Assembly (NCBI RefSeq): GCF_900116175.1
Contig: NZ_FPCH01000003.1
Coordinates: forward strand, 558,001-622,000
Direction: 5' to 3'
Length of the DNA: 64,000 bases
DNA from: Hyphomicrobium facile
GTDB taxonomy: Bacteria > Pseudomonadota > Alphaproteobacteria > Rhizobiales > Hyphomicrobiaceae
Within the stretch, counting starts at the first letter, position 1; each line of letters begins with the position of its first letter. The notes under the pieces are model-generated. The model was not told where the DNA came from. It did no database searches and was given only the letters and a program-made list of their open reading frames with translations. Position numbers and translations under genes: made by a program. Positions 34,712 through 44,473 of this stretch are shown here, in pieces.

Positions 34712-36946
34712 TCATAGGAAATTGTAGGGGTCGATATCGACGGTGATGCGGACGTCGGTCTTGAGTTTTGGAATCATTCCAGCCCACGCCCGGAGATACG
34801 TTTGCAAATCGACGTCGCGCGGGGCTTTCACGAGAAGCCGCCAGCGGTGACGGCCGCGGACGACGGCGATCGGGGCTTCGGAGGGGCCGAGCACCGAAAT
34901 CATTTCGCTCGGGGGCGCGCGGCGCGCAATTTCGCGGGCGACCTGCTCAGTCAGAGCTTTGTCGCGTGCGGAGACAATGATCGCCGCCAACCGGCCATAG
35001 GGGGGCAGAAGGCCCGCCTGGCGCGTCTTGACCTCGTAATTGAGGAAGGCGTTGCGGTCGCCGGCGACGATTGCGGTCATCACCGGGTGGTCAGGCGAAT
35101 AGGTTTGCACGAAGCCGCGGCCGACGAAGGTCGTTCGCCCGGCGCGGCCCGTCACCTGATGCAAAAGCTGGAACGTGCGTTCGGCGGAGCGCGGATCAGC
35201 GCCGTGCGCCAGCCCCAAATCGCCGTCAACCACGCCGACGAGGGCGAGGCCCGGAAAGTTGTGGCCCTTCGCGACGATCTGCGTGCCGATGATGATGTCG
35301 AACTCGCGGGCTTCGATGCCGCGGATCATCTCACGCATCTCGGGCAATCCCGGAATGAGATCGGACGAGAGCAGCGCGACGCGCGCGTCGGGGAATCGCT
35401 CGGCGACTTCTTCCTGGACGCGCTCGACACCCGGACCGCAGGCCACAAGCGAACCGGGTGCTGCACACTTCGGGCATTTCTCCGGGAGCGACAGCTGGAA
35501 GCCGCAGTGGTGGCATGACAGCTTCTTCTTGAAGCGGTGCTCGACAAGCCAAGCTGTGCATTGCGGGCATTCGAGGCGGTGCCCGCAGGAACGGCATAGC
35601 GTCAGCGGCGCGTATCCGCGTCTATTCAGGAACAGCAGTGTCTGCTGGCCTTTTTCGAGGGTCTCGGTCATCGACGCGACGAGACGCTCGGCCAACCATT
35701 TGCCAGGCACCAGCTTTTCGGAGCGGAGATCGATCGCCGATACATCCGGCATTTCGACGCCCGAAAAGCGGCCCGGAAGCACGGCATGGCGATATCGCCC
35801 GATAAGCGCGTTCACGTGGCTCTCGATCGACGGCGTCGCGGAGGCGAGGATAACGGGAAACTTTCCGAGGTTGCCGCGCACGACGGCCATGTCGCGCCCT
35901 TGATAGTGGACGCGGTCATCCTGCTTGAAACCCTGATCGTGCTCTTCGTCGACGACGATCAGTCCGAGTTCGCAGTACGGCAGGAACAATGCCGAGCGCG
36001 CGCCGACGACACAGCGCACGTCTCCCCGCGCGACGCCTTTCCAGATGCGGCCACGTTCGGCTGGGCTGAGCGCCGAATGCCATTCGACGGGGCGCGCACC
36101 AAAGCGGCGGGCGAAGCGATCAAGGAACTGGCTGGTCAGCGCAATTTCCGGGAGCAGAATGAGGGTTTGGCCGCCCGCTTCGAGCGCACGCGCTACGGCT
36201 TCGAAATAGACCTCGGTTTTGCCCGAACCCGTGACGCCATCGAGTAAGGTCACGGAAAAATTGTTGGCATCGACCGCGCTGCGCAGGCTTTCGACCGCAC
36301 GCGTCTGATCGGCGGTGAAGCCTGTCTCTCCGTGCTGCGGCAAGGGCCGCGGAAAGCTCCGCTCGGGGATCGCCACTTCGACGAGCATACCCGCGGCGGC
36401 GAGGCCATCCACCACGCCCGTCGAGCAGCCGGCGAGATTTGCGAGATCGGATTTCGCACGGACAAGGCCATCGGCTGCGATTTCCATGACGCGGGTGCGC
36501 GCCTGGGTCATTTTCGGCGGTGGGGTCGCGCCTTCGACGATACACACGCCGAAACGATGTTTAGGGGGCTCGAACGCAGCGTCGGCGCTCATCATCATGC
36601 GCGCGACCATGCCGAGCGGCGCCAGGGTGTAACGTGCGACCCATTCGGCGAAGCGCATCGAAATTTCGGGCAGGCACGGTGCGTCAATGCGGCTCGTCAG
36701 GGCCTTGAGCTTCTTCGGATCGACGGGCTTTCCCTCGCCGCGCGGCGCATCCCAAACGATCCCTATGCGTGTCTGCGGCCCAAAGGGCACCAGCACGAAG
36801 GCGCCGGGTGCGGCATCCATGCCCTCGGGCACGAGATAGTCGTAGGTCTGGTCGAGCGCCACGGGCATGAGCACAGGCACGCTGCGGGCGGCCTCGACGG
36901 CGTTGTTATCCAGGATTTGAAGCAGGCTATCCAAAGGGGCGTTCAA
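34712..36946 (-). CDS. priA: Primosomal protein N' (replication restart helicase PriA)
   Basis: A 744-residue helicase that reloads the replisome at stalled forks. Walker A is LLDGVTGSGKTEVYFEA, the DEEH box is LIVVDEEHDQGFKQ, and the eight-Cys zinc domain runs from CRSCGHRLECPQC to CHHCGFQLSLPEKCPKC. The helicase core ends GRAGRTTFVGRGFVQT. The N-terminal DNA-binding domain starts VPVLMPVALDQTYDYLVPEG. Length is normal. Confidence 0.97.
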   Translation of the reverse strand: MNAPLDSLLQILDNNAVEAARSVPVLMPVALDQTYDYLVPEGMDAAPGAFVLVPFGPQTRIGIVWDAPRGEGKPVDPKKLKALTSRIDAPCLPEISMRFAEWVARYTLAPLGMVARMMMSADAAFEPPKHRFGVCIVEGATPPPKMTQARTRVMEIAADGLVRAKSDLANLAGCSTGVVDGLAAAGMLVEVAIPERSFPRPLPQHGETGFTADQTRAVESLRSAVDANNFSVTLLDGVTGSGKTEVYFEAVARALEAGGQTLILLPEIALTSQFLDRFARRFGARPVEWHSALSPAERGRIWKGVARGDVRCVVGARSALFLPYCELGLIVVDEEHDQGFKQDDRVHYQGRDMAVVRGNLGKFPVILASATPSIESHVNALIGRYRHAVLPGRFSGVEMPDVSAIDLRSEKLVPGKWLAERLVASMTETLEKGQQTLLFLNRRGYAPLTLCRSCGHRLECPQCTAWLVEHRFKKKLSCHHCGFQLSLPEKCPKCAAPGSLVACGPGVERVQEEVAERFPDARVALLSSDLIPGLPEMREMIRGIEAREFDIIIGTQIVAKGHNFPGLALVGVVDGDLGLAHGADPRSAERTFQLLHQVTGRAGRTTFVGRGFVQTYSPDHPVMTAIVAGDRNAFLNYEVKTRQAGLLPPYGRLAAIIVSARDKALTEQVAREIARRAPPSEMISVLGPSEAPIAVVRGRHRWRLLVKAPRDVDLQTYLRAWAGMIPKLKTDVRITVDIDPYNFL

Positions 36947-37050
36947 CGGACTAGAAGCTTCCTCCGAGAATCGGTCGTGCTAGGTTTGCCGGGAAGTTGC
37001 GGCGCACCAAAGGCAGGGCCAAGACTTAAGGACGAGGTGAGGAGAAAGAA

Positions 37051-37707
37051 ATGAAATTCTTCGTCGATACCGCCGACGTGGCCGAGATCAAGGAGTTGGC
37101 GGCGACGGGCTTGCTGGACGGCGTTACGACGAACCCGTCACTTGTTGCGAAAGCCGGCCGCGACTTCAAGGAAATCGTCAAAGAAATCTGCGCGGTTGTG
37201 CCGGGGCCCGTATCTGCCGAGGTGGCAGCTACCGACTACGCGGGCATGATGCTGGAAGCCGAAGTGCTGCGGAAGATCGCGAAGAACGTAGCCATCAAAG
37301 TCCCGCTGACGCTCGACGGTCTCAAAGCCTGCAAGGCTCTGACGGGCGACGGCACGATGGTGAACGTCACGCTCTGCTTTTCGGCCAACCAGGCGTTGCT
37401 CGCAGCGAAGGCCGGGGCGACGTTCGTTTCGCCGTTCATTGGGCGTCTCGACGACATCGGTCTCAACGGCATGGACGTCATTCGTGAAATCCGCACGATC
37501 TACGACAACTATCCGGATCTCTCGACCGACATTCTCGCGGCGTCGATCCGCACGGTGAACCATGTGAAGGAAGCGGCTCTCATCGGCGCCGACGTCGCGA
37601 CCATTCCGCCGAGCATTCTGAAGGCGCTGGTGAAACATCCGCTTACGGACGCCGGTCTCGTCACCTTCGTCAACGATTGGAAGAAGACCGGACAAGCGAT
37701 CGTGTGA
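37051..37707 (+). CDS. fsa: Fructose-6-phosphate aldolase / transaldolase (small TAL type)
   Basis: A 218-residue TIM barrel: [20 protein letters not shown], then [14 protein letters not shown], the Schiff-base Lys in [29 protein letters not shown] and [12 protein letters not shown]. The small TAL group includes true transaldolases and fructose-6-phosphate aldolases; sequence alone does not separate them. AGGAGA lies 8 nt upstream of the ATG. It sits between priA and a FAD oxidase. Confidence 0.93.
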   Translation: MKFFVDTADVAEIKELAATGLLDGVTTNPSLVAKAGRDFKEIVKEICAVVPGPVSAEVAATDYAGMMLEAEVLRKIAKNVAIKVPLTLDGLKACKALTGDGTMVNVTLCFSANQALLAAKAGATFVSPFIGRLDDIGLNGMDVIREIRTIYDNYPDLSTDILAASIRTVNHVKEAALIGADVATIPPSILKALVKHPLTDAGLVTFVNDWKKTGQAIV

Positions 37708-37722
37708 GGCAGGCACGGCAAA

Positions 37723-39147
37723 GTGCGAGCACGGACCTTATCCAACGATCTGATCGGACGCTTCGCACACATCGTCGGCGACGCGAACGCGTTGACGCGC
37801 GCCGAGGACCAAGCCGGATATCTCACTGAATGGCGGGACCGCTACACCGGCAAGACGCCGGTCGTTTTGCGTCCGGGGTCGACGGAGGAGGTTTCGCGCA
37901 TTCTCGCGCTTGCGGACGCCCACAGCGTCGCGATCGTTCCGCAAGGCGGCAATACCGGGTTGGTCGGCGGACAAATCCCGTCGTCCGAGGGTGATGAGAT
38001 TGTGCTGTCGCTCGGCCGTCTCAAGGCCGTTCGCGACGTCGATGCGGCCGGCGGAACGATGATCGTCGAAGCCGGTGTCACGCTGCACGCGGCGCAGATC
38101 GCGGCCAACGAAGCGGGGCGCATCTTTCCGTTGAGCCTTGCCTCGGAAGGCAGCGCGCAAATCGGCGGCGTGCTGGCGACGAATGCGGGCGGCACCGCAG
38201 TTCTCGCATATGGAAACGCGCGCAGCCTGACGCTCGGACTTGAAGCCGTTCTTGCCGACGGCCGCGTTTGGCATGGCTTGAGACGGCTCAAGAAGGACAA
38301 CACCGGTTACGATCTGCGCGATCTTCTGATCGGCTCGGAGGGGACGCTCGGCATCATCACGGCGGCTTGCTTGAAGCTCTTTCCGACGCCCGCGGAACGC
38401 GAGACAGCGATCGTCGCGCTGCAATCACCGAAGCATGCGCTCCGGCTCTTTCGGATGGCCGAAGCGGAGGCCGGGGGATCGCTGACCGCATTCGAGTTCT
38501 GGGCGCATCGCGCGCAAGAGTTCGCGTTGAACTACGTTCCGGGTCTCCGCGACCCCTTCACGGATGCTTACCCTTGGTATGCGCTGATCGAGCTCTCGCA
38601 TGGCGGGACCGGAGCGCGTGTCTCGAATACGATCGAACGAATGCTGACGAATGCGCATTCGAAGGGTCTCATCCTCGATGCCGCCATTACGCGGTCACTC
38701 CGGCAGGCGGAGGATTTCTGGCGCTTACGCGACGCCTTTTCGGAAGCGCAAAAGGGCGCGGGCGGGAGCATCAAGCACGATATCTCGGTGCCCGTTGCGC
38801 GAATTCCAGAGTTTCTCGAACGCGCTGCCGCCGTCGTCGAGGACATTTGCCCAGGTGCGCGGCCGGTTCCGTTCGGACACTTCGGGGATGGCAACCTGCA
38901 TTACAACGTCAGCCAACCCGAGGGGATGGATCGCGCGCAGTATCTCGCCCTTTGGGATGCGATGTCGGACGCGATCTTTGCGCTCATTGCGGAACTCGAC
39001 GGTTCGATTTCTGCCGAGCACGGAATCGGGCAAATGAAGCGGGACGCTCTCGTCCGCCACAAGTCCGCGGTCGAGATCGACATGATGAGATCGATCAAGC
39101 GTGCGCTCGATCCCAAGGGGATTCTCAATCCGGGTAAGTTGCTTTAG
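37723..39147 (+). CDS. FAD-linked oxidase (D-2-hydroxyacid dehydrogenase/GlcD-like)
   Basis: A 474-residue flavoprotein. The FAD-binding domain has VLRPGSTEEVSRILALADAH, VPQGGNTGLVGGQIPSSEGD and GGVLATNAGGTAVLAYGNAR; the C-terminal FAD-oxidase domain has VPFGHFGDGNLHYNV and SAEHGIGQMK. It resembles D-2-hydroxyglutarate or D-lactate dehydrogenases of the GlcD type. The start is GTG 37723, 15 bp after fsa. Which hydroxyacid it oxidises is unclear; neighbouring 2-oxoglutarate dehydrogenase genes make D-2-hydroxyglutarate plausible. Confidence 0.92.
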   Translation: MRARTLSNDLIGRFAHIVGDANALTRAEDQAGYLTEWRDRYTGKTPVVLRPGSTEEVSRILALADAHSVAIVPQGGNTGLVGGQIPSSEGDEIVLSLGRLKAVRDVDAAGGTMIVEAGVTLHAAQIAANEAGRIFPLSLASEGSAQIGGVLATNAGGTAVLAYGNARSLTLGLEAVLADGRVWHGLRRLKKDNTGYDLRDLLIGSEGTLGIITAACLKLFPTPAERETAIVALQSPKHALRLFRMAEAEAGGSLTAFEFWAHRAQEFALNYVPGLRDPFTDAYPWYALIELSHGGTGARVSNTIERMLTNAHSKGLILDAAITRSLRQAEDFWRLRDAFSEAQKGAGGSIKHDISVPVARIPEFLERAAAVVEDICPGARPVPFGHFGDGNLHYNVSQPEGMDRAQYLALWDAMSDAIFALIAELDGSISAEHGIGQMKRDALVRHKSAVEIDMMRSIKRALDPKGILNPGKLL

Positions 39148-39194
39148 CGTCGCGTTAACGTTTGATTAACCAACGCGGGTAACGTTCGGAAGCA

Positions 39195-40196
39195 TTGCCG
39201 AACACCCGGCATGGGGAACAACCATTGGCGCAATCGCTCGACGACGTATTGGCCGGGGATGCCGAGCTGCCGCTTAACGACGATCTGAAGAACGTCATCG
39301 TGGCATGGCTCGATCATCTCATCGTGGAGCGTGGGCAAAGTGCGGCGACGCGCGAAGCCTATGAGCGCGACGCGCGCCAGTTCCTCGCATTCCTCAAGAC
39401 GCAGCTCGGCCATCCGCCTTGCCTCGCCGATCTCGAACGGCTGAATGCCAAGACGATACGGGCTTTCCTCGCCGGGCGTCGTAAGGCGGGCGTGACGTCC
39501 CGGTCACTCGCACGGTCGCTATCGGCGCTGCGCACGTTGTTCCGCTGGCTGGAACGCGAGGACACCTTAAAAAACCGCGCGATTTTGCAAGTCGCGGCGC
39601 CGAAGATCCCGCATTCGATTCCGAAGCCTTTGACCGTTCAAGGCGCGGCCTCGTTGATCGAGCGCGACGGAGGCGGGCCTGAGGATTGGATCACGGCTCG
39701 CGACGTCGCGGTGATGCTGTTGCTCTATGGATCGGGGCTGCGCATCAGCGAAGCCTTGAGCCTCATGCCACGCACGGCGCCGATCGACGGCCGCGATATC
39801 ATGCACGTGACGGGCAAGGGTGGTAAGGAGCGGCTGGTCCCAGCGCTCGCCGTCGTCTCCGAGGCGATCTCCAAATATATGCGGCTTTGTCCTTATCCTT
39901 TGGAACCGGACAGGCCGCTTTTTCGCGGGGCTCGGGGCGGGCCACTGTCGCCGCGCCTCATACAGCTCGCGATGGAGAAGTTGCGTTACGAACTTCAGCT
40001 GCCGGATACGGCGACGCCACATGCGCTGCGGCATTCATTCGCGACGCACCTGCTTTCGGCAGGCGCGGATTTACGCCAAATTCAGGAGCTTTTGGGTCAC
40101 GCCTCGCTCTCGACGACGCAAGTCTATACGGAAGTGGACCGGGCGCGCTTGCTGACGGTGTATGATCAGGCCCATCCGAGAGCGTCGCGCAGTTGA
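39195..40196 (+). CDS. xerC: Tyrosine recombinase XerC/XerD
   Basis: A 333-residue site-specific recombinase. An SAM-like N-domain (AWLDHLIVERGQSAATREAY) and a catalytic domain with Arg in LLLYGSGLRISEALSL, Lys in VTGKGGKERLVPA, His-Arg in ATPHALRHSFATHLLSAGAD, and HASLSTTQVYTEVDRARL with the nucleophilic Tyr. It resolves chromosome dimers at dif. XerC and XerD are hard to tell apart here; its location near priA and the suc/lpd cluster favours XerC. Start codons are non-ATG: TTG 39195, or TTG 39225 with GGGGAA six bases upstream. Confidence 0.9.
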   Translation: MPNTRHGEQPLAQSLDDVLAGDAELPLNDDLKNVIVAWLDHLIVERGQSAATREAYERDARQFLAFLKTQLGHPPCLADLERLNAKTIRAFLAGRRKAGVTSRSLARSLSALRTLFRWLEREDTLKNRAILQVAAPKIPHSIPKPLTVQGAASLIERDGGGPEDWITARDVAVMLLLYGSGLRISEALSLMPRTAPIDGRDIMHVTGKGGKERLVPALAVVSEAISKYMRLCPYPLEPDRPLFRGARGGPLSPRLIQLAMEKLRYELQLPDTATPHALRHSFATHLLSAGADLRQIQELLGHASLSTTQVYTEVDRARLLTVYDQAHPRASRS

Positions 40197-40227
40197 AGGC
40201 CGCTCCGACTTGTTCAAGAGTATCGCC

Positions 40228-41262
40228 ATGACGTCTTTCCGCCGGCTGAGATTCAGCCGCCGTTCGTTTTACGCTCTGACGGTTTTCGTTCTCGCATTCG
40301 CTGCAGGTCCCGTTGCTGCGGAGGACGCGCCGGCGCGATGTCAGGGCACCGACATGCTGGCCGAGATGCAGGTCAAGCAGCCCGCGCTTTTCGATAAGAT
40401 CATGGCGGAAAGCAACGCGACGGCGAACGCCGAGGCCATGCTTTGGAAAGTCGAAAAGCCCGGCATTCCGGCATCCTATTTGCTCGGGACGATGCACCTC
40501 AGCGATCCGCGCATCACCGAACTTCCGGCAGCAGCGATCGACGCCATCGCGCATTCGAAATCAGTGGCACTTGAAGTTGCAGATCTCTCTCCCGAAGCCG
40601 TGGCGGCGGCAATGGCGAAAGCCGCCGGGCTTATCGTCTATACGGACGGGTCCTCTCTGAAGAGCGCGCTTTCGGCGGACGACTACAATAAGGTCGAGCG
40701 GGTCGTCGTCAAATCCGGCATGCCGGGAGAATTGGCGGCGATGATGAAGCCCTGGCTCGTCAGCATGCTGCTCGCGACGTCCGATTGCGAACGCAAGCAG
40801 ATCGCTTCGGGCAAGGTCGTTCTGGATCTCCGCGTTGCGGCTGAGGCCAAGAAGGCCGGCATTACAGTAACGGGGTTGGAGACGATCGAGAGTCAGCTTC
40901 GTGCGCTCGCGTCCATTCCCGACGATCAGCAAGTGGCGATTTTGAAAGTCGAACTCGACACCATCGACCGCGCCGACGACATGATGGAAACGATGGTGCA
41001 GATGTACGTGAAGCGGCAGATCGGTGCGGCGATGCCGTTCCAGCTGGCGCTTGCGGCCGAGAGCGGAGCGGCTCCGGACGTTTTCGATGGGTTCAAGAAA
41101 GCACTGCTGATCGACCGCAATGCAGGGATGCGCGACGCGGCGTTGCCGCTGCTCGAGAAGGGCAATGCCTTCGTCGCGGTCGGCGCGCTGCATCTCCCCG
41201 GCCCGACCGGCCTCGTCGCGTTGCTGCGGGAGTCGGGCTACACCGTCACGCCGATCGAGTAG
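40228..41262 (+). CDS. TraB/GumN-family protein, exported
   Basis: A 344-residue protein with a signal peptide (FYALTVFVLAFAAGPVAA). The TraB/GumN (Tiki-like) domain has ASYLLGTMHLSDPRITELP with the conserved His, VALEVADLSP with Glu, and a C-terminal GNAFVAVGALHLPGPTGLVA giving another conserved His. Eukaryotic Tiki relatives are metalloproteases; the bacterial role is unknown. It is convergent with lpd, four bases apart. Confidence 0.88.
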   Translation: MTSFRRLRFSRRSFYALTVFVLAFAAGPVAAEDAPARCQGTDMLAEMQVKQPALFDKIMAESNATANAEAMLWKVEKPGIPASYLLGTMHLSDPRITELPAAAIDAIAHSKSVALEVADLSPEAVAAAMAKAAGLIVYTDGSSLKSALSADDYNKVERVVVKSGMPGELAAMMKPWLVSMLLATSDCERKQIASGKVVLDLRVAAEAKKAGITVTGLETIESQLRALASIPDDQQVAILKVELDTIDRADDMMETMVQMYVKRQIGAAMPFQLALAAESGAAPDVFDGFKKALLIDRNAGMRDAALPLLEKGNAFVAVGALHLPGPTGLVALLRESGYTVTPIE

Positions 41263-41266
41263 TGCG

Positions 41267-42664
41267 TCAGAAGTGGATGGCGCGCTTGGCGACGGCCAAC
41301 GCCGCTTCCTTGACGGCTTCCGAGAACGTCGGGTGCGCGTGGCAGGTGCGGGCCAGATCTTCCGCCGAGCCGCTGAATTCCATCAGGACGCAGGCTTCCG
41401 CGATCAGCTCGCCGGCATTGGCGCCGATGATGTGAACGCCGAGAACGCGATCGGTCTTGGCGTCGGCAAGGATTTTTACAAAGCCGTCGGTCATGTGGAT
41501 CGCTTTGGCGCGGCCGTTCGCGGTGAACGGGAACTTGCCGACATTGTAGGCGATGCCCGCTGCCTTCAATTCCTCTTCGGTCTTGCCGACGCTTGCGACC
41601 TCGGGGCTCGTGTAGATGACGTTCGGGATCACATCGTAATTCACGTGCCCGGCCTGGCCGGCGATGATCTCCGCAACGGCGACGCCTTCGTCTTCCGCTT
41701 TATGCGCCAGCATCGGACCGGCGATGACGTCGCCGATGGCGAAAACGCCCGTGACGTTCGTTTGATAGTGACCATCGACCAGAACGCGCTTTTTCGGATC
41801 GAGGGCGATACCGGTTTCAGCCAGACCCAGTCCCTCGGTGAAGGGCACGCGGCCGACGGCAACGAGCACGGCATCGGCCTCGACGGATTCGGCAACGCCG
41901 CCTTCGGCAGGTTCGACCTTCGCGGTCACGCCGGTGCCCGTCGTTTCGACGGCGGAGACTTTGCTCGACAGCCTGAATGCGATGCCCTGCTTTTCGAGGA
42001 TGCGTTGGAACGACCGGCCGATTTCGGCATCCATGCCGGGCAGAATGCGGTTCAAATATTCGATGACGAGGACTTCCGAGCCGAGCCGCCGCCACACCGA
42101 TCCCAATTCAAGTCCGATGACGCCAGCGCCGACGACGATCAGCTTTTTCGGGACGGTCGTGAAGTCGAGTGCGCCCGTCGATGAGACGACGCGCTTCTCA
42201 TCGATCTCGATGCCGGGAAGCCGCGTCACGTCGGAGCCGGTCGCGATCACGATCCATTTGGTCTCGAGCGTCTGCGTCTCGCCGCTTGGCGACGTGACGG
42301 CGACCTGACCCGATCTGACGATGCGGCCGGTGCCGAAGACGCTGTCGATCTTGTTCTTCTTCAAGAGATAGGCGACGCCATCGACGTTGCCTTTGACGCC
42401 TTCGCGTTTGAACGCCTGCATCTTCGCGAGGTCGAGCTTCGCATCGGTGTTGATGCCCATCGACGCGAAGCCGTTCTTCGTCTCGTCATAGGAATGCGAG
42501 GCGTGGAGAAGGGCCTTTGAGGGAATGCAGCCGACGTTCAAGCAGGTGCCGCCAAACGTCGACCGTTTTTCGACGACGGCGACCTTCATGCCCAATTGCG
42601 CGGCGCGGATCGCGCAGACGTAGCCTCCAGGGCCTGTGCCGATGACGATGAGGTCGTAGGACAT
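41267..42664 (-). CDS. lpdA: Dihydrolipoyl dehydrogenase (E3 of 2-oxoglutarate dehydrogenase)
   Basis: A 465-residue FAD enzyme that reoxidises the lipoyl groups of SucB with [20 protein letters not shown] binds FAD, the redox disulphide is Cys41/Cys46 in [33 protein letters not shown] binds NAD, and the C-terminal [15 protein letters not shown] carries the catalytic His. It is the last gene of the suc cluster. Confidence 0.97.
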   Translation of the reverse strand: MSYDLIVIGTGPGGYVCAIRAAQLGMKVAVVEKRSTFGGTCLNVGCIPSKALLHASHSYDETKNGFASMGINTDAKLDLAKMQAFKREGVKGNVDGVAYLLKKNKIDSVFGTGRIVRSGQVAVTSPSGETQTLETKWIVIATGSDVTRLPGIEIDEKRVVSSTGALDFTTVPKKLIVVGAGVIGLELGSVWRRLGSEVLVIEYLNRILPGMDAEIGRSFQRILEKQGIAFRLSSKVSAVETTGTGVTAKVEPAEGGVAESVEADAVLVAVGRVPFTEGLGLAETGIALDPKKRVLVDGHYQTNVTGVFAIGDVIAGPMLAHKAEDEGVAVAEIIAGQAGHVNYDVIPNVIYTSPEVASVGKTEEELKAAGIAYNVGKFPFTANGRAKAIHMTDGFVKILADAKTDRVLGVHIIGANAGELIAEACVLMEFSGSAEDLARTCHAHPTFSEAVKEAALAVAKRAIHF

Positions 42665-42702
42665 AAATGCGGTCTCGTCGGGTTGGAACCTTAACGGCTA
42701 GT

Positions 42703-43137
42703 CTATTTTTCGAGTACGCGACGTATTTCGAATTGGGGCACCGAAACCATGAATAGCTCCCATCGCAGCTTCCAATCGCCCAGGGTCGAACAATAGGCGG
42801 ATAACGCGGCGCGGTCAGCAAATCTTGGCGTCGCCTTCTCGATATCAAGATGATCGACCAGCGTGTGGATGGCGCTATCGTCGAATCCTGATTTCTGAAG
42901 GACCTCCTTGACGGAGGCTATGTCGCGTTCCCAGCTGATTTTGAGGAATTTCAGCGTGTCGGCGTCATCGTCAAGAGCGGCACAGGCAATCATTGCGCCC
43001 CGTTCCAGAAGTGCACGGGAAAGTACCGCGTCGATGGGATTTTTTGCGGCGAGTGGTTCGGCGAACCCCGAGGTTTGAAGGGCCGCCATGCCCCAGAGTG
43101 CGATGACGACATTCACGGCTGCGCTTCGACGCATCAT
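42703..43137 (-). CDS. Exported hypothetical protein between sucB and lpdA
   Basis: A 144-residue protein with a signal peptide (AAVNVVIALWGMAALQTSGFA) and a short, helical mature domain with two Cys (MIACAALDD, SAYCSTLG) that could form a disulphide. It lies 12 bp after sucB and 38 bp before lpdA, thus within the operon. I recognise no domain. A secreted protein inside a TCA operon is unexpected; its position may simply be an insertion. Confidence 0.72.
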   Translation of the reverse strand: MMRRSAAVNVVIALWGMAALQTSGFAEPLAAKNPIDAVLSRALLERGAMIACAALDDDADTLKFLKISWERDIASVKEVLQKSGFDDSAIHTLVDHLDIEKATPRFADRAALSAYCSTLGDWKLRWELFMVSVPQFEIRRVLEK

Positions 43138-43149
43138 TTCGCCCTTGGA

Positions 43150-44454
43150 TTACAATTCCAGAATGAAGCGCTGCGGGTCCTCAAGGCATTCCTTGACGCG
43201 AACAAGGAAGGTGACTGCCTCTTTGCCGTCGACGACGCGGTGATCGTAGGAGAGCGCAAGGTACATCATCGGCCGGACCACGACTTGGCCGGCGCGAACG
43301 ACGGGGCGCTCTTCTATGCGATGCATGCCCAGAATGCCGGATTGCGGCGCGTTCAAAATCGGCGTCGACATCAGCGATCCGTAGACGCCGCCATTCGAAA
43401 TCGTGAACGTGCCGCCCTGCATGTCCTCGATCGACAGCTTGCCGTCTCTTGCGCGCTTGCCGAACTCGTTGATCCGCTGCTCGATCTCGGCGAGGCTCAG
43501 GCGATCGGCATCGCGCACGACGGGCACGACGAGGCCTTTCTCCGTCCCGACAGCGACACCGATATGATAGTAATTCTTGTAGATGAGATCGTCGCCATCG
43601 ATCTCGGCGTTGACGGCCGGGACGTCGCGCAGCGCCTGGATGCAGGCTTTGACGAACAGCCCCATGAAGCCGAGCTTCACGCCGTGGCGCTTCTCGAAAA
43701 TATCTTTGTACTGAGAGCGGAGCGCCATCACGGCGCTCATGTCGACGTCGTTGAACGTCGTCAGCATCGCGGCCGTGTTCTGCGCATCCTTGAGGCGGCG
43801 GGCGATGGTCTGGCGCAGCCTCGTCATCTTGACGCGTTCTTCGCGCGTCGCGTCGTTGCCGGGCGAGGGAAGCCGCGTATCCTGCGGCACGGCCTTCAGC
43901 GCCGGCGCGGTTTGAATGGCGACGACGTTGGTCGCGGGCGCAGAGCTTAGAACCTCATGCACCGGCGGCGGGGCAGCGGGTCTCGGCGCCGATGGGGTGG
44001 CGTTGGCGACATCCTCTTTCAGGATTTGCCCGCGCCTTCCCGAGCCACGTATTTCCGACGCTTCGAGGCCCGCCTCGGTCATCGCCTTCTGAGCTGCCGG
44101 GGGTGGCGGAGGAGGAGCACTTGCGGCTGCGGGCGCCGGCTTTTCCGGCTCGCGCTCGGGAGCAGACTGCGCGGGCTGAGATTTTGCCTCGGGCTTTTGC
44201 GGTTGAGACTTGCCGGCGCCTTCTCTCAATGCGGCGAGCAGCGATCCAACGGCGACTGTCGATCCGGATGGAACGAGAATTTCGCTGAGCACTCCTGAGG
44301 AAGGCGCGGGGACTTCAACCGTCACCTTGTCGGTTTCAAGCTCGACAAGCGGCTCGTCCGCGTTGACGGTCTCGCCTTCTTTCTTGAACCATTTGCCCAC
44401 AGTCGCTTCCGTTACGCTTTCTCCGAGCGCGGGGACGCGAATCTCGATCGACAT
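43150..44454 (-). CDS. sucB: 2-oxoglutarate dehydrogenase E2 (dihydrolipoyl succinyltransferase)
   Basis: A 434-residue core subunit. The lipoyl domain carries Lys43 in [17 protein letters not shown] Pro/Ala-rich linker follows, then the E3-binding domain ([18 protein letters not shown]) and the catalytic domain ending [20 protein letters not shown] with the active His and Asp. It lies 19 bp downstream of sucA. Normal family length. Confidence 0.97.
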   Translation of the reverse strand: MSIEIRVPALGESVTEATVGKWFKKEGETVNADEPLVELETDKVTVEVPAPSSGVLSEILVPSGSTVAVGSLLAALREGAGKSQPQKPEAKSQPAQSAPEREPEKPAPAAASAPPPPPPAAQKAMTEAGLEASEIRGSGRRGQILKEDVANATPSAPRPAAPPPVHEVLSSAPATNVVAIQTAPALKAVPQDTRLPSPGNDATREERVKMTRLRQTIARRLKDAQNTAAMLTTFNDVDMSAVMALRSQYKDIFEKRHGVKLGFMGLFVKACIQALRDVPAVNAEIDGDDLIYKNYYHIGVAVGTEKGLVVPVVRDADRLSLAEIEQRINEFGKRARDGKLSIEDMQGGTFTISNGGVYGSLMSTPILNAPQSGILGMHRIEERPVVRAGQVVVRPMMYLALSYDHRVVDGKEAVTFLVRVKECLEDPQRFILEL

Positions 44455-44473
44455 CTGAGCCTCTCAAACCTTC

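Noticed and set aside
41120-42184. 354-aa plus-strand frame
   Set aside because: Begins in the TraB/GumN gene in another frame and continues as antisense of lpdA; no conserved features.
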